Positions 28,555 through 38,510 of a DNA stretch of 64,000 bases are shown here, piece by piece. A program made the position numbers and the translations under genes. The notes under the pieces were generated by a model, which was not told where the DNA came from, searched no databases, and was given only the letters and a program-made list of their open reading frames with translations. Source of the stretch: Mesorhizobium sp. WSM3859 (GTDB lineage: Bacteria; Pseudomonadota; Alphaproteobacteria; Rhizobiales; Rhizobiaceae); contig NZ_NSGG01000003.1 in NCBI RefSeq assembly GCF_002295065.1, positions 248,001 through 312,000 of the forward strand, read 5' to 3'. Within the stretch, counting starts at the first letter, position 1, and every line of letters begins with the position of its first letter.

Positions 28555-29373
28555 ATGTTCAATACAGCAAGAATGGCTTTGTTTGCCGCGCTGCTCGCGG
28601 GAGTGGCCGGACCGGCGCTCGCCGCCGACTTCGCGGAGCCGCCTCCGGTCGAGGAGGCGCCGCCGCCGGTTGTCGAGGCTCAACCGGTCGATGCCGGCGG
28701 CTGGTACATCCGCGGCGATATCGACTACCACTGGTCGGATTTGGACAGCATTGATTACATCACCTACGGCCCACCGCCCGGCACCAATGATTTCGATTTC
28801 GGCGACCTAAAGGGCGGGTTCTCGCTCGGCGCCGGCGTCGGCTACAAGATCAACGATTACCTCCGTACGGATCTGACTGCCGACTACTGGTTCAAGTCGG
28901 ACTTCAACGGCCAGACCTCGGATCTGACCACGACATCGACCGAAGAGTCGAGCATGAGCGCTCTGCTTCTGCTTGCCAATGCCTATGTGGATATCGGCAC
29001 GTGGAACGGCATCACCCCTTATGTCGGCGCTGGCATCGGTGGTGCGCATGTCAAGTGGGACACGGTCCACGACCCGAACACCACCGAAACCAACCCCGGT
29101 TCGTCCAACTGGCGCTTCGCCTACGCGCTTATGGCCGGCGCTTCCTACTGCCTCACGGACAAGGTCATCCTCGATGCCGGCTACCGCTTCACTCACATTG
29201 AGGGTGGGCGCATGTTCGAATTCGATACGACCAGCTCCGGGCCGGGTTTCGACCACGGCATCAACACGCATGAGGTGCGCGGCGGTCTGCGCTATCAGTT
29301 CGGCGGCAATAATGGCTGCGCCGCCCCGGTGGTCGCCTATCAGCCTGAGCCGGAACCGATCTACACCAAGTAA
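28555..29373 (+). CDS. Outer-membrane beta-barrel protein (Omp25/Omp31-like), paralogue 1
   Basis: The 272-residue precursor has a signal peptide cleaved near A-L-A-A-D (residue 24), a short Pro/Glu-rich segment, then an eight-stranded OmpW/Omp25-type barrel. Typical parts are G-W-Y-I-R-G-D-I-D-Y, S-L-G-A-G-V-G-Y-K-I-N-D-Y-L-R-T-D-L, I-T-P-Y-V-G-A-G-I-G and the C-terminal H-E-V-R-G-G-L-R-Y-Q-F strand. An unusual extension with G-C-A-A-P-V-V-A-Y-Q-P-E-P-E-P follows that last strand. The next gene encodes a paralogue. ATG 28555 follows GGGGTGACAGC. It is preceded by a CtrA box and followed by a terminator. Confidence 0.88.
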   Translation: MFNTARMALFAALLAGVAGPALAADFAEPPPVEEAPPPVVEAQPVDAGGWYIRGDIDYHWSDLDSIDYITYGPPPGTNDFDFGDLKGGFSLGAGVGYKINDYLRTDLTADYWFKSDFNGQTSDLTTTSTEESSMSALLLLANAYVDIGTWNGITPYVGAGIGGAHVKWDTVHDPNTTETNPGSSNWRFAYALMAGASYCLTDKVILDAGYRFTHIEGGRMFEFDTTSSGPGFDHGINTHEVRGGLRYQFGGNNGCAAPVVAYQPEPEPIYTK

Positions 29374-29394
29374 GTTTCCGCATCCGACAGTTCG

Positions 29395-29422
29395 ACCGCC
29401 CGGCATCAGCCGGGCGGTTTTC
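29395..29422 (+). terminator. Intrinsic terminator between the two outer-membrane protein genes
   Basis: ACCGCCCGG / CCGGGCGGT with loop CATCAG, then TTTTCG. The second gene therefore needs its own promoter, in line with its own CtrA box. Confidence 0.85.
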
Positions 29423-29479
29423 GTTTGTGCGCGGCGGGTGAAATCTCATCGAAATCAATTCGGTAACTCCCTGTTATCC

Positions 29480-29494
29480 TTAACCGGCACTTAA
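29480..29494. promoter_or_regulatory. CtrA box upstream of the second outer-membrane protein gene
   Basis: TTAA (29480-29483), CCGGCAC, TTAACC from 29491: a full TTAA-N7-TTAAC match ending 75 bp before ATG 29570. A further GGTTAAC half-site follows at 29502. Confidence 0.7.
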
Positions 29495-29569
29495 CCACTA
29501 TGGTTAACAATGGCTGCTTGAAACGGCGCTCGCAATCGCGGCTGGCGCCAATCTCGGGAGCCGGGGACC

Positions 29570-30349
29570 ATGACATCCAGATCGCGTATCGCGTCAGCGC
29601 TTGCCGCAACCATCCTGTTGCCGATGACGCCGGCGCTCGCGGCCGACTACGATCCGCCGATCTATGTCGACCAGGCGCCCGACTACCAGCCGGTCGAGGT
29701 CGGCTCGGGCTGGTATCTGCGCGGCGACGTCGCCTATCTGCCGCAGAAGACCTTCGACAACGGGGATTTCACCTTCCCGTCAACGATCAACAACGAAAGC
29801 TTCAGCGAGGACGAGAAGGCGTATTTCGCCAGTATCGGCTTCGGATATCACTTCAACGATTACCTTCGCGCCGATCTTAACCTGGGTTATCTGCCCGGCA
29901 ACAAAGTCAGCGTCAGCTACGACGATTCAGCGGTCGCACCGGCGGGAACCGCGATCCTGGGCTCGGGAAATGTGAAGAACTACGCGTTCTCCGGTGTCCT
30001 CAACGGTTATGTCGATCTGGGCACCTATGTCGGGATCACGCCTTATGTCGGCGCCGGCATTGGTATGGTTCGCACGACAAGCAAGCTTTCGGCCTCATAC
30101 ACAGACAGCGCCGACTCCACCAACGATTTCACCCTGAGCAGCAAAAAGACCCAATACTCGCTCGCCTATACGCTGAATGCAGGCTTTGCCTATCAGGTGA
30201 CGAAGAATGTTCTTGTCGACCTCGGCTACCAGTATTTCTCCGCCCCCAACGCGGAATATGTGGCCGCCGAGAGCCTGACCTCCTATCCCACCCGCAAGGG
30301 GATCAGCAACCACCAGATCAAATTCGGCCTGCGCTACGACCTCTGGTAA
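29570..30349 (+). CDS. Outer-membrane beta-barrel protein (Omp25/Omp31-like), paralogue 2
   Basis: The 259-residue precursor has a signal peptide cleaved near A-L-A-A-D (residue 25) and a barrel that ends in the classical aromatic C-terminus K-F-G-L-R-Y-D-L-W. It shares G-W-Y-L-R-G-D-V-A-Y, G-Y-H-F-N-D-Y-L-R-A-D-L and V-G-I-T-P-Y-V-G-A-G-I-G with paralogue 1, showing duplication and divergence. It lacks the C-terminal tail of paralogue 1. A weak ACGGCG/CGCCGT hairpin with TTTT follows at about 30373. Confidence 0.88.
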   Translation: MTSRSRIASALAATILLPMTPALAADYDPPIYVDQAPDYQPVEVGSGWYLRGDVAYLPQKTFDNGDFTFPSTINNESFSEDEKAYFASIGFGYHFNDYLRADLNLGYLPGNKVSVSYDDSAVAPAGTAILGSGNVKNYAFSGVLNGYVDLGTYVGITPYVGAGIGMVRTTSKLSASYTDSADSTNDFTLSSKKTQYSLAYTLNAGFAYQVTKNVLVDLGYQYFSAPNAEYVAAESLTSYPTRKGISNHQIKFGLRYDLW

Positions 30350-30481
30350 AGCGAAGGGGGTCACGAAATGTCACGGCGGGTCCAACGGCTCGCCGTTTTC
30401 ATTTCGGGGCGCGCCGAGGTGGTAGGGAATATCCCGACAGCGACAAAAACTTTGCTCTTGACGCCGAAAGCCTGAAAGCAT

Positions 30482-30540
30482 ATCGCCGTCCGTGGGCCAC
30501 CCCTCCCCAACGAGGGGCCACTATCTGGAAGGATAGACCA
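30482..30540 (+). promoter_or_regulatory. Structured leader of serC (serC motif-like)
   Basis: Just before serC the RNA folds into GTGG...CCCTC-CCCAAC-GAGGG...CCAC (30492-30521), followed at once by CTATC-TGGAAG-GATAG (30521-30536). The second hairpin contains the GGAAGGA ribosome site seven bases before ATG 30543, so folding would block translation. A conserved structure called the serC motif is known in the same place in alphaproteobacteria; position and form agree, but I could not score it against the model. The ligand, if any, is not established. Confidence 0.65.
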
Positions 30541-30542
30541 CG

Positions 30543-31718
30543 ATGACGACAGCTACCAAGCCCGGACTCCGTCCGGCAAACCCCAATTTCTCCTCAGGTC
30601 CCTGCGCAAAACGTCCCGGCTGGTCGGCCGAGGCGCTCTCGAAGGCCGCGCTCGGGCGCTCCCATCGCGCGAAGATCGGCAAGAGCAAGCTCGAACAGGC
30701 GATCGAGCTGACGCGCGAGATCCTCAAGGTTCCCGTGAGCTATCGCATCGGCATCGTGCCGGCGTCGGACACCGGCGCGGTCGAGATGGCGCTGTGGTCG
30801 CTGCTCGGCGAGCGCGGCGTTGACATGGTCGCCTGGGAGAGCTTCGGCTCCGGCTGGGTGACGGATGTGGTCAAGCAGCTCAAGCTCGCCGACGTGCGCA
30901 AGTTCGAGGCCGGCTACGGCACGCTGCCAGACCTGGCGCAAGTCGATTTCGACCGCGACGTCGTCTTCACCTGGAACGGCACGACCTCCGGCGTGCGCGT
31001 GCCGAACGGCGATTTCATTCCCGCGAACCGCAAGGGCTTGACCATTTGCGACGCGACCTCGGCGGCCTTCGCGCAAAGGCTCGATTTTGAAAAACTCGAT
31101 GTCGTCACCTTCTCCTGGCAGAAGGTATTGGGCGGCGAAGGCGCGCACGGCATGCTGATCCTGTCGCCCCGCGCCGTCGAGCGGCTGGAGACCTACAAGC
31201 CGGCCTGGCCGCTGCCGAAGATCTTCCGCCTGACCTCGGGCGGCAAGCTGATCGAGGGCATCTTCAAGGGCGAGACCATCAACACGCCGTCGATGCTGTG
31301 CGTCGAGGATTATCTCGATGCGCTCCACTGGGCGAAGTCGATCGGCGGCCTGGAAGCGCTCATTGCCCGCGCCGACGCCAATGCTGCGGTGCTCGACCGG
31401 TTCGTTGGCAAGTCGTCGTGGCTCGGCCATCTGGCCGTCGATCCGGCAACGCGCTCGAACACGTCCGTGTGCCTGTCCTTCACCGATCCGGATGTTGCGG
31501 CGCTCGATGCCGACGGTCAGGCGGCTTTCGCCAAGGGCCTCGTCTCGACACTCGACAAGGAAGGCGTCGCCTACGACATCGGCTCCTATCGCGACGCGCC
31601 GCCCGGGCTGCGCATCTGGTGCGGCGCCACCGTCGAGACCGCCGATCTCGAAGCGCTGCTGCCATGGCTCGACTGGGCCTTCGCCGCGCAGAAGGCGTCG
31701 CTCAAGGCGGCGGCCTGA
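30543..31718 (+). CDS. serC: Phosphoserine aminotransferase SerC
   Basis: SerC converts 3-phosphohydroxypyruvate and glutamate to phosphoserine. The 391-residue form is the long alphaproteobacterial/archaeal-like type. It starts with K-P[20 protein letters not shown], has C-D-A-T-S-A-A-F for PLP binding and the PLP lysine in [13 protein letters not shown]. serA follows after 66 bp, so the first two enzymes of serine synthesis share an operon. A structured leader overlaps its ribosome site. Confidence 0.97.
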   Translation: MTTATKPGLRPANPNFSSGPCAKRPGWSAEALSKAALGRSHRAKIGKSKLEQAIELTREILKVPVSYRIGIVPASDTGAVEMALWSLLGERGVDMVAWESFGSGWVTDVVKQLKLADVRKFEAGYGTLPDLAQVDFDRDVVFTWNGTTSGVRVPNGDFIPANRKGLTICDATSAAFAQRLDFEKLDVVTFSWQKVLGGEGAHGMLILSPRAVERLETYKPAWPLPKIFRLTSGGKLIEGIFKGETINTPSMLCVEDYLDALHWAKSIGGLEALIARADANAAVLDRFVGKSSWLGHLAVDPATRSNTSVCLSFTDPDVAALDADGQAAFAKGLVSTLDKEGVAYDIGSYRDAPPGLRIWCGATVETADLEALLPWLDWAFAAQKASLKAAA

Positions 31719-31784
31719 AATCCGTGGCGGCCTGCGGGCCGCCACCATTTCCCGACACATCCAATCCCCTTCAAGGAGGCCGTG

Positions 31785-33386
31785 ATGGCGCCCCGCGTTC
31801 TCGTTTCGGATAAACTTTCAACCACCGCCGTGCAGATCTTCAAGGATCGCGGCATCGAGGTCGACTACCTGCCCGATCTCGGCAAGGACAAGGAAAAGCT
31901 GCTCGAAGTCATCGATCAGTATGACGGCCTCGCCATCCGCTCGGCGACCAAGGTCACCGAGAAGCTGATCAATGCGGCAACCAGGCTCAAGGTCGTCGGC
32001 CGCGCCGGCATCGGCGTCGACAATGTCGATATCCCGGCCGCCAGCCGCAAGGGCATCATCGTGATGAACACGCCCTTCGGCAATTCGATCACCACGGCCG
32101 AGCATGCGGTGGCGATGATCTTCGCACTGGCGCGGCAGATCCCGGAAGCCAATGCCTCGACCCATGCCGGCAAGTGGGAAAAGAACCGCTTCATGGGCAT
32201 CGAGATCACCAGCAAGACGCTGGGCGTGATCGGCTGCGGCAATATCGGCTCGATCGTCGCCACGCGCGGCGTCGGGTTGAAGATGCACGTGATTGCCTTC
32301 GACCCGTTCCTGTCGGACAGCCGCGCCGAGGAGCTCGGCGTCCAGAAGGTCGAGCTCGACGAGCTCTTCGCCCGCGCCGACTTCATCACGCTGCACACGC
32401 CACTGACCGACAAGACGCGCAACATCATCGACGCGGCTGCGATCGCCAAGATGAAGGACGGCGTGCGCATCATCAATTGCGCGCGTGGCGGCCTGGTCGT
32501 CGAGGCCGATCTGGTCGCGGCGCTGAAGAGCGGCAAGGTGGCGGGCGCCGGCATCGACGTGTTCGAGGTCGAGCCGGCGGAGAACAACCCGCTGTTCGGC
32601 ATGGAAAATGTCGTGGCGACACCGCATCTCGGCGCCTCGACCACGGAAGCGCAGGAGAATGTCGCGCTGCAGGTCGCCGAGCAGATGAGCGACTATCTCA
32701 TCAAGGGCGCCGTTTCCAACGCCATCAACATGCCTTCGATCACTGCCGAGGAAGCGCCGAGGCTCAAGCCCTTCGTCAAGCTCGCCGAGGTGCTCGGCGC
32801 CTTCGTCGGCCAGGTCACCGAGGATCCGATCAAGGAGGTCGAGATCCTGTTCGACGGCTCGACGGCGACGATGAACACGCGCGCGCTGGTGAGCGCCGCC
32901 CTTGCCGGCCTGATCCGGCCCCAGGTCTCCGACGTCAACATGGTGTCGGCGCCGATCATGGTGAAGGAGCGCGGCATCATCGTCGCCGAGGTCAAGCGCG
33001 ACAAGTCGGGCGTGTTCGACGGCTATATCAAGCTGACGGTCAAGACCGAGCACATGACGCGCTCGATCGCCGGTACCTGCTTCTCCGACGGCAAGCCGCG
33101 CTTCATCCAGATCAAGGGCATCAATCTCGACGCCGAGGTCGGCCAGCACATGCTCTACACGACCAATGCCGACGCGCCCGGCATCATCGGCCTGCTCGGC
33201 ACGGTGTGCGGCGAGAACGGCGTCAACATCGCCAACTTCCAGCTCGGCCGCAACCGGCCGGGCGGCGACGCGATCGCGCTGCTTTATCTCGACGCGCCGT
33301 TCCCGGAAAAAGTGCTCGGTCAGCTGCGGGCGCACCAATCGATCGACTCGGCCAAGCCGCTGCATTTCGACGTCGGCGCCGAGTGA
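31785..33386 (+). CDS. serA: D-3-phosphoglycerate dehydrogenase SerA
   Basis: SerA oxidises 3-phosphoglycerate, the committed step of serine synthesis. The 533-residue long form has the substrate/NAD domains with G-R-A-G-I-G-V-D-N-V-D, the NAD loop G-C-G-N-I-G-S, the catalytic A-R-G-G-L-V and H-L-G-A-S-T-x-E-A segments, the intervening (ASB) domain and a C-terminal ACT domain (D-A-P-G-I-I-G-L-L-G) for serine feedback. An AAGGAGG ribosome site at 31772 points to ATG 31785; a GTG codon directly before it is not needed. It ends at a strong hairpin. Confidence 0.97.
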   Translation: MAPRVLVSDKLSTTAVQIFKDRGIEVDYLPDLGKDKEKLLEVIDQYDGLAIRSATKVTEKLINAATRLKVVGRAGIGVDNVDIPAASRKGIIVMNTPFGNSITTAEHAVAMIFALARQIPEANASTHAGKWEKNRFMGIEITSKTLGVIGCGNIGSIVATRGVGLKMHVIAFDPFLSDSRAEELGVQKVELDELFARADFITLHTPLTDKTRNIIDAAAIAKMKDGVRIINCARGGLVVEADLVAALKSGKVAGAGIDVFEVEPAENNPLFGMENVVATPHLGASTTEAQENVALQVAEQMSDYLIKGAVSNAINMPSITAEEAPRLKPFVKLAEVLGAFVGQVTEDPIKEVEILFDGSTATMNTRALVSAALAGLIRPQVSDVNMVSAPIMVKERGIIVAEVKRDKSGVFDGYIKLTVKTEHMTRSIAGTCFSDGKPRFIQIKGINLDAEVGQHMLYTTNADAPGIIGLLGTVCGENGVNIANFQLGRNRPGGDAIALLYLDAPFPEKVLGQLRAHQSIDSAKPLHFDVGAE

Positions 33387-33401
33387 ACGGCCCGACACAA
33401 A

Positions 33402-33437
33402 AATACGCTCCACCCGCACCAGCAGGCGGAGCGTATT
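33402..33437. terminator. Bidirectional terminator between serA and the EamA gene
   Basis: AATACGCTCC (33402-33411) pairs with GGAGCGTATT (33428-33437); A and T runs flank the stem on both sides. It serves the convergent serA and transporter genes. Confidence 0.8.
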
Positions 33438-33474
33438 CGTTCAAGTCAAGAAATACCCGGGCAGCGCGGGGCCA

Positions 33475-34374
33475 TCACTGCATCTGCAGCGCTGCTTTGC
33501 TGCCGCTGTATTCGGCGAGCGCGATACCGCCGAGCACCAGCGCGAGCGCGAGGGCCTGATAGGGCTGAAACGGCTCGCCGACGATCAGCACGGAAAGCAG
33601 CGTGCCGAAGATCGGCACCAGGTTGATGAACAGGCCGGCGCGGTTGGCGCCGATCAGCTCGTTGCCCTTGATGTAGAGGACCTGCGAGACGACCGAGGCG
33701 CCGAGCGCCGTGTAGAGCGTGAGCGCCCATCCATACGCGTCCGGCACGATGACGCGGCCGCATGCGGCTTCCCAGACAAGAAAGGGCAGGGAGATCAGCA
33801 GCGCGGCGATCGACAGCGCCAGCATGAAACTCTGCCAGCGGATTGCCGGCTTGAGGCGCAGCCCCACCGAATAGAGGCTGTAGCAAAGCACCGCGACAAG
33901 CATGATAGCGTCGCCGAAATTGAGGTCGAGCTTCAAGAGCTGGCCGAGGTCGCCATGGCTTGCGGTCAGCGCGACGCCGGCGATGGTGAGCACGACGCCG
34001 ACGATCTGCAGAGGCCCCACGCGCAGCCGGAAGAACATGAAATTGGCAAGGATGATGACGATCGGGATGGCCGCCTGCTCGATCGAGACGTTGATGGCGG
34101 TCGTGTAGTTGAGCGCGGTGTAGAAGATGACGTTGAAGATGGTGAAGCCGCAGGCGCCGAGGCCGGCAATCAATCGCCAGTGCCTGCGCACTTCGGGCCA
34201 GTCCTCGCGCAGCGTCCGCCAGCCGACGGGCAGCAGGATCAGGACAGCCATGACCCAGCGCAGGAACACCAGGGTCATCGGCGAGACATGGCCGACGGCA
34301 AGCTTGCCCGCCACCGAATTGCCGCCCCACAACAGCATGGTCGACAGTAGGAACAGATAGGCGGCTCTGTGCAT
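33475..34374 (-). CDS. EamA/DMT-family transporter
   Basis: A 299-residue inner-membrane protein with ten predicted helices in two EamA halves. The N-terminal half begins Y-L-F-L-L-S-T-M-L-L-W-G-G-N-S-V-A-G-K and has F-L-R-W; the second half starts near L-K-L-D-L-N-F-G-D-A-I-M-L and contains G-E-P-F. Drug/metabolite transporters of this kind export amino acids, nucleosides or toxins; the substrate is not evident. The start at 34374 gives the family N-terminus. Confidence 0.9.
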   Translation of the reverse strand: MHRAAYLFLLSTMLLWGGNSVAGKLAVGHVSPMTLVFLRWVMAVLILLPVGWRTLREDWPEVRRHWRLIAGLGACGFTIFNVIFYTALNYTTAINVSIEQAAIPIVIILANFMFFRLRVGPLQIVGVVLTIAGVALTASHGDLGQLLKLDLNFGDAIMLVAVLCYSLYSVGLRLKPAIRWQSFMLALSIAALLISLPFLVWEAACGRVIVPDAYGWALTLYTALGASVVSQVLYIKGNELIGANRAGLFINLVPIFGTLLSVLIVGEPFQPYQALALALVLGGIALAEYSGSKAALQMQ

Positions 34375-34673
34375 GGAGGATCCGGCCCTGCAGGGGTATT
34401 CGAGGGTTCAGGCCGGCCTAGAGTGGCGGCGGCGGCAAGTAAATGATGCGAAAGCTGGAATCTGTTATGCCTGATCGGGACGAGGCTTCGCCGGCATCGT
34501 CATCCCGATCCAACTCCTGGAGCACGATCGGGTTCCGAAAGCCGGCTCCCGCTTTTCAAATCATGTTCCAGGGATGGTTTCGGCGGCAAAGAAAGGGTCG
34601 CGCCGGCCGGCGGTTGACGCTATAGAGGCCTGTCGTTTCAGGCCGCCGGCGCGGCATTTCAAGGGAAAAGAAC
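34375..34673. other. Gap upstream of purA with a repeat remnant
   Basis: 299 bp without a gene. The middle (about 34495-34575) contains CTGGAGCACGATCGGGTTCC, GAAAGCCGGCTCCCGC and ATCATGTTCCAGGG, resembling a dispersed rhizobial intergenic repeat. TTGACG at 34613 and CTATAG at 34619 are too close to be one promoter, so the purA promoter is not resolved. Confidence 0.45.
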
Positions 34674-35972
<1,299 letters not shown>

Positions 35973-36041
35973 TTTCACAGCCCTTCCCGGCGCTATGGCT
36001 GATTTGCGGCCGGCGGGAAAAGAATGCAGGTCACCTGACGC

Positions 36042-37892
36042 ATGGCAGATTTCGTTAGTGTTCTGAAAAAGCAGCTCGAGAAGAAGGCGGATCCTTCGTT
36101 CGAGGTGCGCAAGCAGATATACGACGGTGCCCGCGCGGTGCTGGCGAAGAAGCTCGCCGAGTATTCCCCGCCGCTTGCGCCGGATGTCGTCAGCAAGCAG
36201 AAGCGCTCGCTGGAAGATGCCATTTCCAGTGTCGAGCGCGACTACGCTAAACGCCCTCCGGCCGAGGATCCGCTAGCGGAGCTGGAGCATATTTTCTCCT
36301 CCATCGACCGCAACAAGAACCAGCCGAGCCATGCCCGCCAGCCGGCGGCGCCCGCGCCGGCCAAGCCGGATCCGTTCAAATCCGAGCCGTTCAAAACGGC
36401 GCCGACGCCCGCCAGGACTGAACCGAGCTGGCAAAGCACGCCTAAGGCCGAGCCGGCGCCGCAAAGCCCTGCCAAGGCCGAGCCGTCCTGGCAGAGCGGT
36501 GCAAGGACGGAGCCGAGCTGGCAGGCCGCGGCAAAGCAGGAGCTTGCCTGGCAGAAAGCGCCGCCACCGCCGATGCCGTCGCCGCGCGAGGACGATGTCG
36601 GCCTCGCGGGCATGGATGCCGCCGATGCTGACGACGGCAGCGACGTCTTTGCCAATGACGAGCAGCCGGCGGCCGATACTTTCCAACGGCTGCGGCCTCA
36701 GCCGCAACGCAAGCGCGGCTATGGCGGTCTGATCGCCGCCGTCATCGCGCTTTTGGTGCTGGCCGGCGGCGGTTACGGCATATGGCTGAATAAGAGCGCG
36801 TTCGGCTCGCTCTTCGGCCTTGGCGGCAACGGCAATAAGACGGTCTCGACCGAACCGCTGGTCAAGCCCGCCCCAGCGAAGCCTGCGACCGAGACGGCGG
36901 CCGCGCCGGCCCCGGCCCCGGCCCCGGCCGCTACCGGCGAGTCCGCCGACACGACCAAGTTCACACAGCGCCTGACGCCCGAGGGCAAGGAGACCGATCC
37001 TGGTCCCGCCGGCGGACAAGCCACGATCGGCGAGGGTGAATCCGTCGCGGCGCTGACTTCGCGCCCGCCGGCCGCGCCGGCAACGGCGCCAGCGACGACC
37101 CCGCCCGCTGCGGCCGCGCAAACGCCCGGGGCGCCTGCCGCGGGAACAACGCCGGCGGCGCCGGCGACCGACGCGGCCAATCCGACCCCGCCGGCTGCCG
37201 GAACCACACCGCCGGCGGCTGATGCGGCAACGACGCCCCCCGCGGCCGGCGCCACGCCGCCCGCCGCCGGAGCAACGCCGCCGGCCGCGGGCACCACACC
37301 GGCCACACCAGCGCCGGCGACCGCCGAGCCGACCGTGCCGGTCGGCCAGAAGGCAATCTTCTACGAGGAGCGCACCAGCACCCAGCAGGGCACGGCCGAG
37401 CCCGGCAGCATCGTGTGGTCCCTGGTGCAGGAATCGCCAGGCGGCGACCTGCCGCCGGAGCCGGCGATCCGCGCCGAGGCGACGATCCCGGGCAAGAATA
37501 TCCAGCTGCGCATGACGATCCGGCGCAACACCGACCAGACGCTGCCGGCCAGCCATATCATCGGGATGATCTTCCTGACGCCGGAAGGGTTTGACGGCGG
37601 CGGCGTCGACAACATCCTGCGCATCGCCATGAAGAGCTCGGAGCAGGATGCCGGCAGCCCGCTGATCGGCATCCCGGCCAAGATCGCCGACGGCTTCTTC
37701 CTCGTCGCGCTCAACGACACCAAGGCCGACGAGGATGCCAACCTGACGCTGCTTCGGGGGCAGTCCTGGATCGACGTGCCGGTGGTCTACAAGACCGGAC
37801 GCCGCGCGCTGCTGACCATGGAAAAGGGCATCCCCGGCGAGAAGGTCTTCGATGAGGCGCTGAAGGCCTGGGCGGCGAAGACGTCGGGGTGA
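36042..37892 (+). CDS. Single-pass membrane protein with low-complexity linkers; function unknown
   Basis: The 616-residue protein is not a named family to me, though similar genes lie next to purA in rhizobia. Residues 1-90 form a charged helical domain (F-V-S-V-L-K-K-Q-L-E-K-K). Residues 100-175 are Pro/Ala-rich with repeated E-P-S-W-Q units at 127, 147 and 157. One transmembrane helix lies at about 228-247, after a basic P-Q-R-K-R. A long Pro/Ala/Thr region follows with P-P-A-A-G-x-T repeats, then a compact C-terminal domain (about 430-616) with Y-E-E-R-T, G-S-I-V-W-S-L-V and W-I-D-V-P-V-V-Y-K-T-G-R-R-A-L-L-T. The topology predicts a cytosolic N-terminus and a periplasmic C-domain. Start at 36042 is firm. 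Confidence 0.7.
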   Translation: MADFVSVLKKQLEKKADPSFEVRKQIYDGARAVLAKKLAEYSPPLAPDVVSKQKRSLEDAISSVERDYAKRPPAEDPLAELEHIFSSIDRNKNQPSHARQPAAPAPAKPDPFKSEPFKTAPTPARTEPSWQSTPKAEPAPQSPAKAEPSWQSGARTEPSWQAAAKQELAWQKAPPPPMPSPREDDVGLAGMDAADADDGSDVFANDEQPAADTFQRLRPQPQRKRGYGGLIAAVIALLVLAGGGYGIWLNKSAFGSLFGLGGNGNKTVSTEPLVKPAPAKPATETAAAPAPAPAPAATGESADTTKFTQRLTPEGKETDPGPAGGQATIGEGESVAALTSRPPAAPATAPATTPPAAAAQTPGAPAAGTTPAAPATDAANPTPPAAGTTPPAADAATTPPAAGATPPAAGATPPAAGTTPATPAPATAEPTVPVGQKAIFYEERTSTQQGTAEPGSIVWSLVQESPGGDLPPEPAIRAEATIPGKNIQLRMTIRRNTDQTLPASHIIGMIFLTPEGFDGGGVDNILRIAMKSSEQDAGSPLIGIPAKIADGFFLVALNDTKADEDANLTLLRGQSWIDVPVVYKTGRRALLTMEKGIPGEKVFDEALKAWAAKTSG

Positions 37893-37953
37893 GGAGCAAT
37901 TCCAGGAAAAGTGTGAGCGGTTTTCCGTCCGGGATTGCCTAAAAACAGGCGCC
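37893..37953. repeat. Dispersed intergenic element, truncated inverted copy
   Basis: GGAGCAATTCCAGG, AAAGTGTGAGCGGTTTTCC and GTCCGGGATTGCCT correspond in reverse to the ends of the elements at 4597-4723 and 46645-46727. It exactly fills the 61 bp between the stop codons of two convergent genes. Confidence 0.7.
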
Positions 37954-38253
37954 TTAAAAGCCTTGAAAGAGCATATCGAGCGCCGCGACGATGTCGTCGT
38001 GGCGGCTCACAAGATTGGTTCGGTTTTCGCCGAGTTCGGTCGCGGCCACCGTCGCGATGAGGTGGGTGGCCATCACCAGCTTCCGGCCGTTGATCTCAAA
38101 GACCGGATGCAGCTTGCGCATCGGCGAAGGCGCCGAGGTCAGTGGCAGAAGCGGAACGACCACCCGCGTCTTGAAGTGGTCGAGCAGGTCGGATTGAACG
38201 TCGAGCAGATAGCCGCCTTCGATGCCGCTGGCGAAGACGTCATAGCGCGCCAT
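37954..38253 (-). CDS. ccdB: CcdB-type toxin (DNA gyrase poison)
   Basis: A 99-residue CcdB homologue: MARYDVFAS followed by Y-L-L-D-V-Q-S-D-L-L, V-V-V-P-L-L-P, and H-P-V-F-E-I-N-G and H-L-I-A-T-V-A-A-T-E-L-G. CcdB traps gyrase on DNA. The toxin start overlaps the antitoxin stop by one base, the normal ccdAB arrangement. The C-terminus ends F-Q-G-F rather than the W-G-I of F-plasmid CcdB, the gyrase-contacting end, so potency may differ. The operon stands between convergent and co-directional chromosomal genes. Confidence 0.9.
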   Translation of the reverse strand: MARYDVFASGIEGGYLLDVQSDLLDHFKTRVVVPLLPLTSAPSPMRKLHPVFEINGRKLVMATHLIATVAATELGENRTNLVSRHDDIVAALDMLFQGF

Positions 38254-38495
38254 CAGAATTGCCGATGCTCGGCGAGCGGGATGCCGTGCTTGTCGATATA
38301 ATCATTCCAGGCGTCCATCGTCGAGCGGTTCTCGAGCTTCCACAGCCGCGTTTTCTCCGCAGCAACCGCTTCCGCTATGCCGGCCTCAGCTGCGCGAGAT
38401 ACATTCACGTTGAGCCCCTTGGCTTCCGCCATGAGCTGAGAATCGATCGACAGATTAGCTGGCTGGCGATTTGCGTTCGTCGCGATCTTGCGCAT
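38253..38495 (-). CDS. ccdA: CcdA-type antitoxin
   Basis: An 80-residue antitoxin with an N-terminal ribbon-helix-helix DNA-binding part (Q-P-A-N-L-S-I-D-S-Q-L-M-A-E-A-K-G-L-N-V-N-V-S-R-A-A-E) and a C-terminal toxin-binding tail rich in Trp/Asn/Asp (E-N-R-S-T-M-D-A-W-N-D-Y-I-D-K-H-G-I-P-L). It neutralises CcdB and autorepresses the operon. The start at MRKIATN (38495) is preferred because a GAGGTGATGTC precedes it and a palindromic operator lies upstream. Confidence 0.9.
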   Translation of the reverse strand: MRKIATNANRQPANLSIDSQLMAEAKGLNVNVSRAAEAGIAEAVAAEKTRLWKLENRSTMDAWNDYIDKHGIPLAEHRQF

Positions 38496-38510
38496 GACAT
38501 CACCTCGACA

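Noticed and set aside
31818-33419. A long open frame antisense to serA
   Set aside because: High-GC codon bias opens antisense frames. The product is His/Asp/Arg-rich low-complexity sequence, no ribosome site is present, and serA itself is unmistakable.
34613-34624. TTGACG and CTATAG as the purA promoter
   Set aside because: The two hexamers are adjacent and cannot be a -35/-10 pair with normal spacing.
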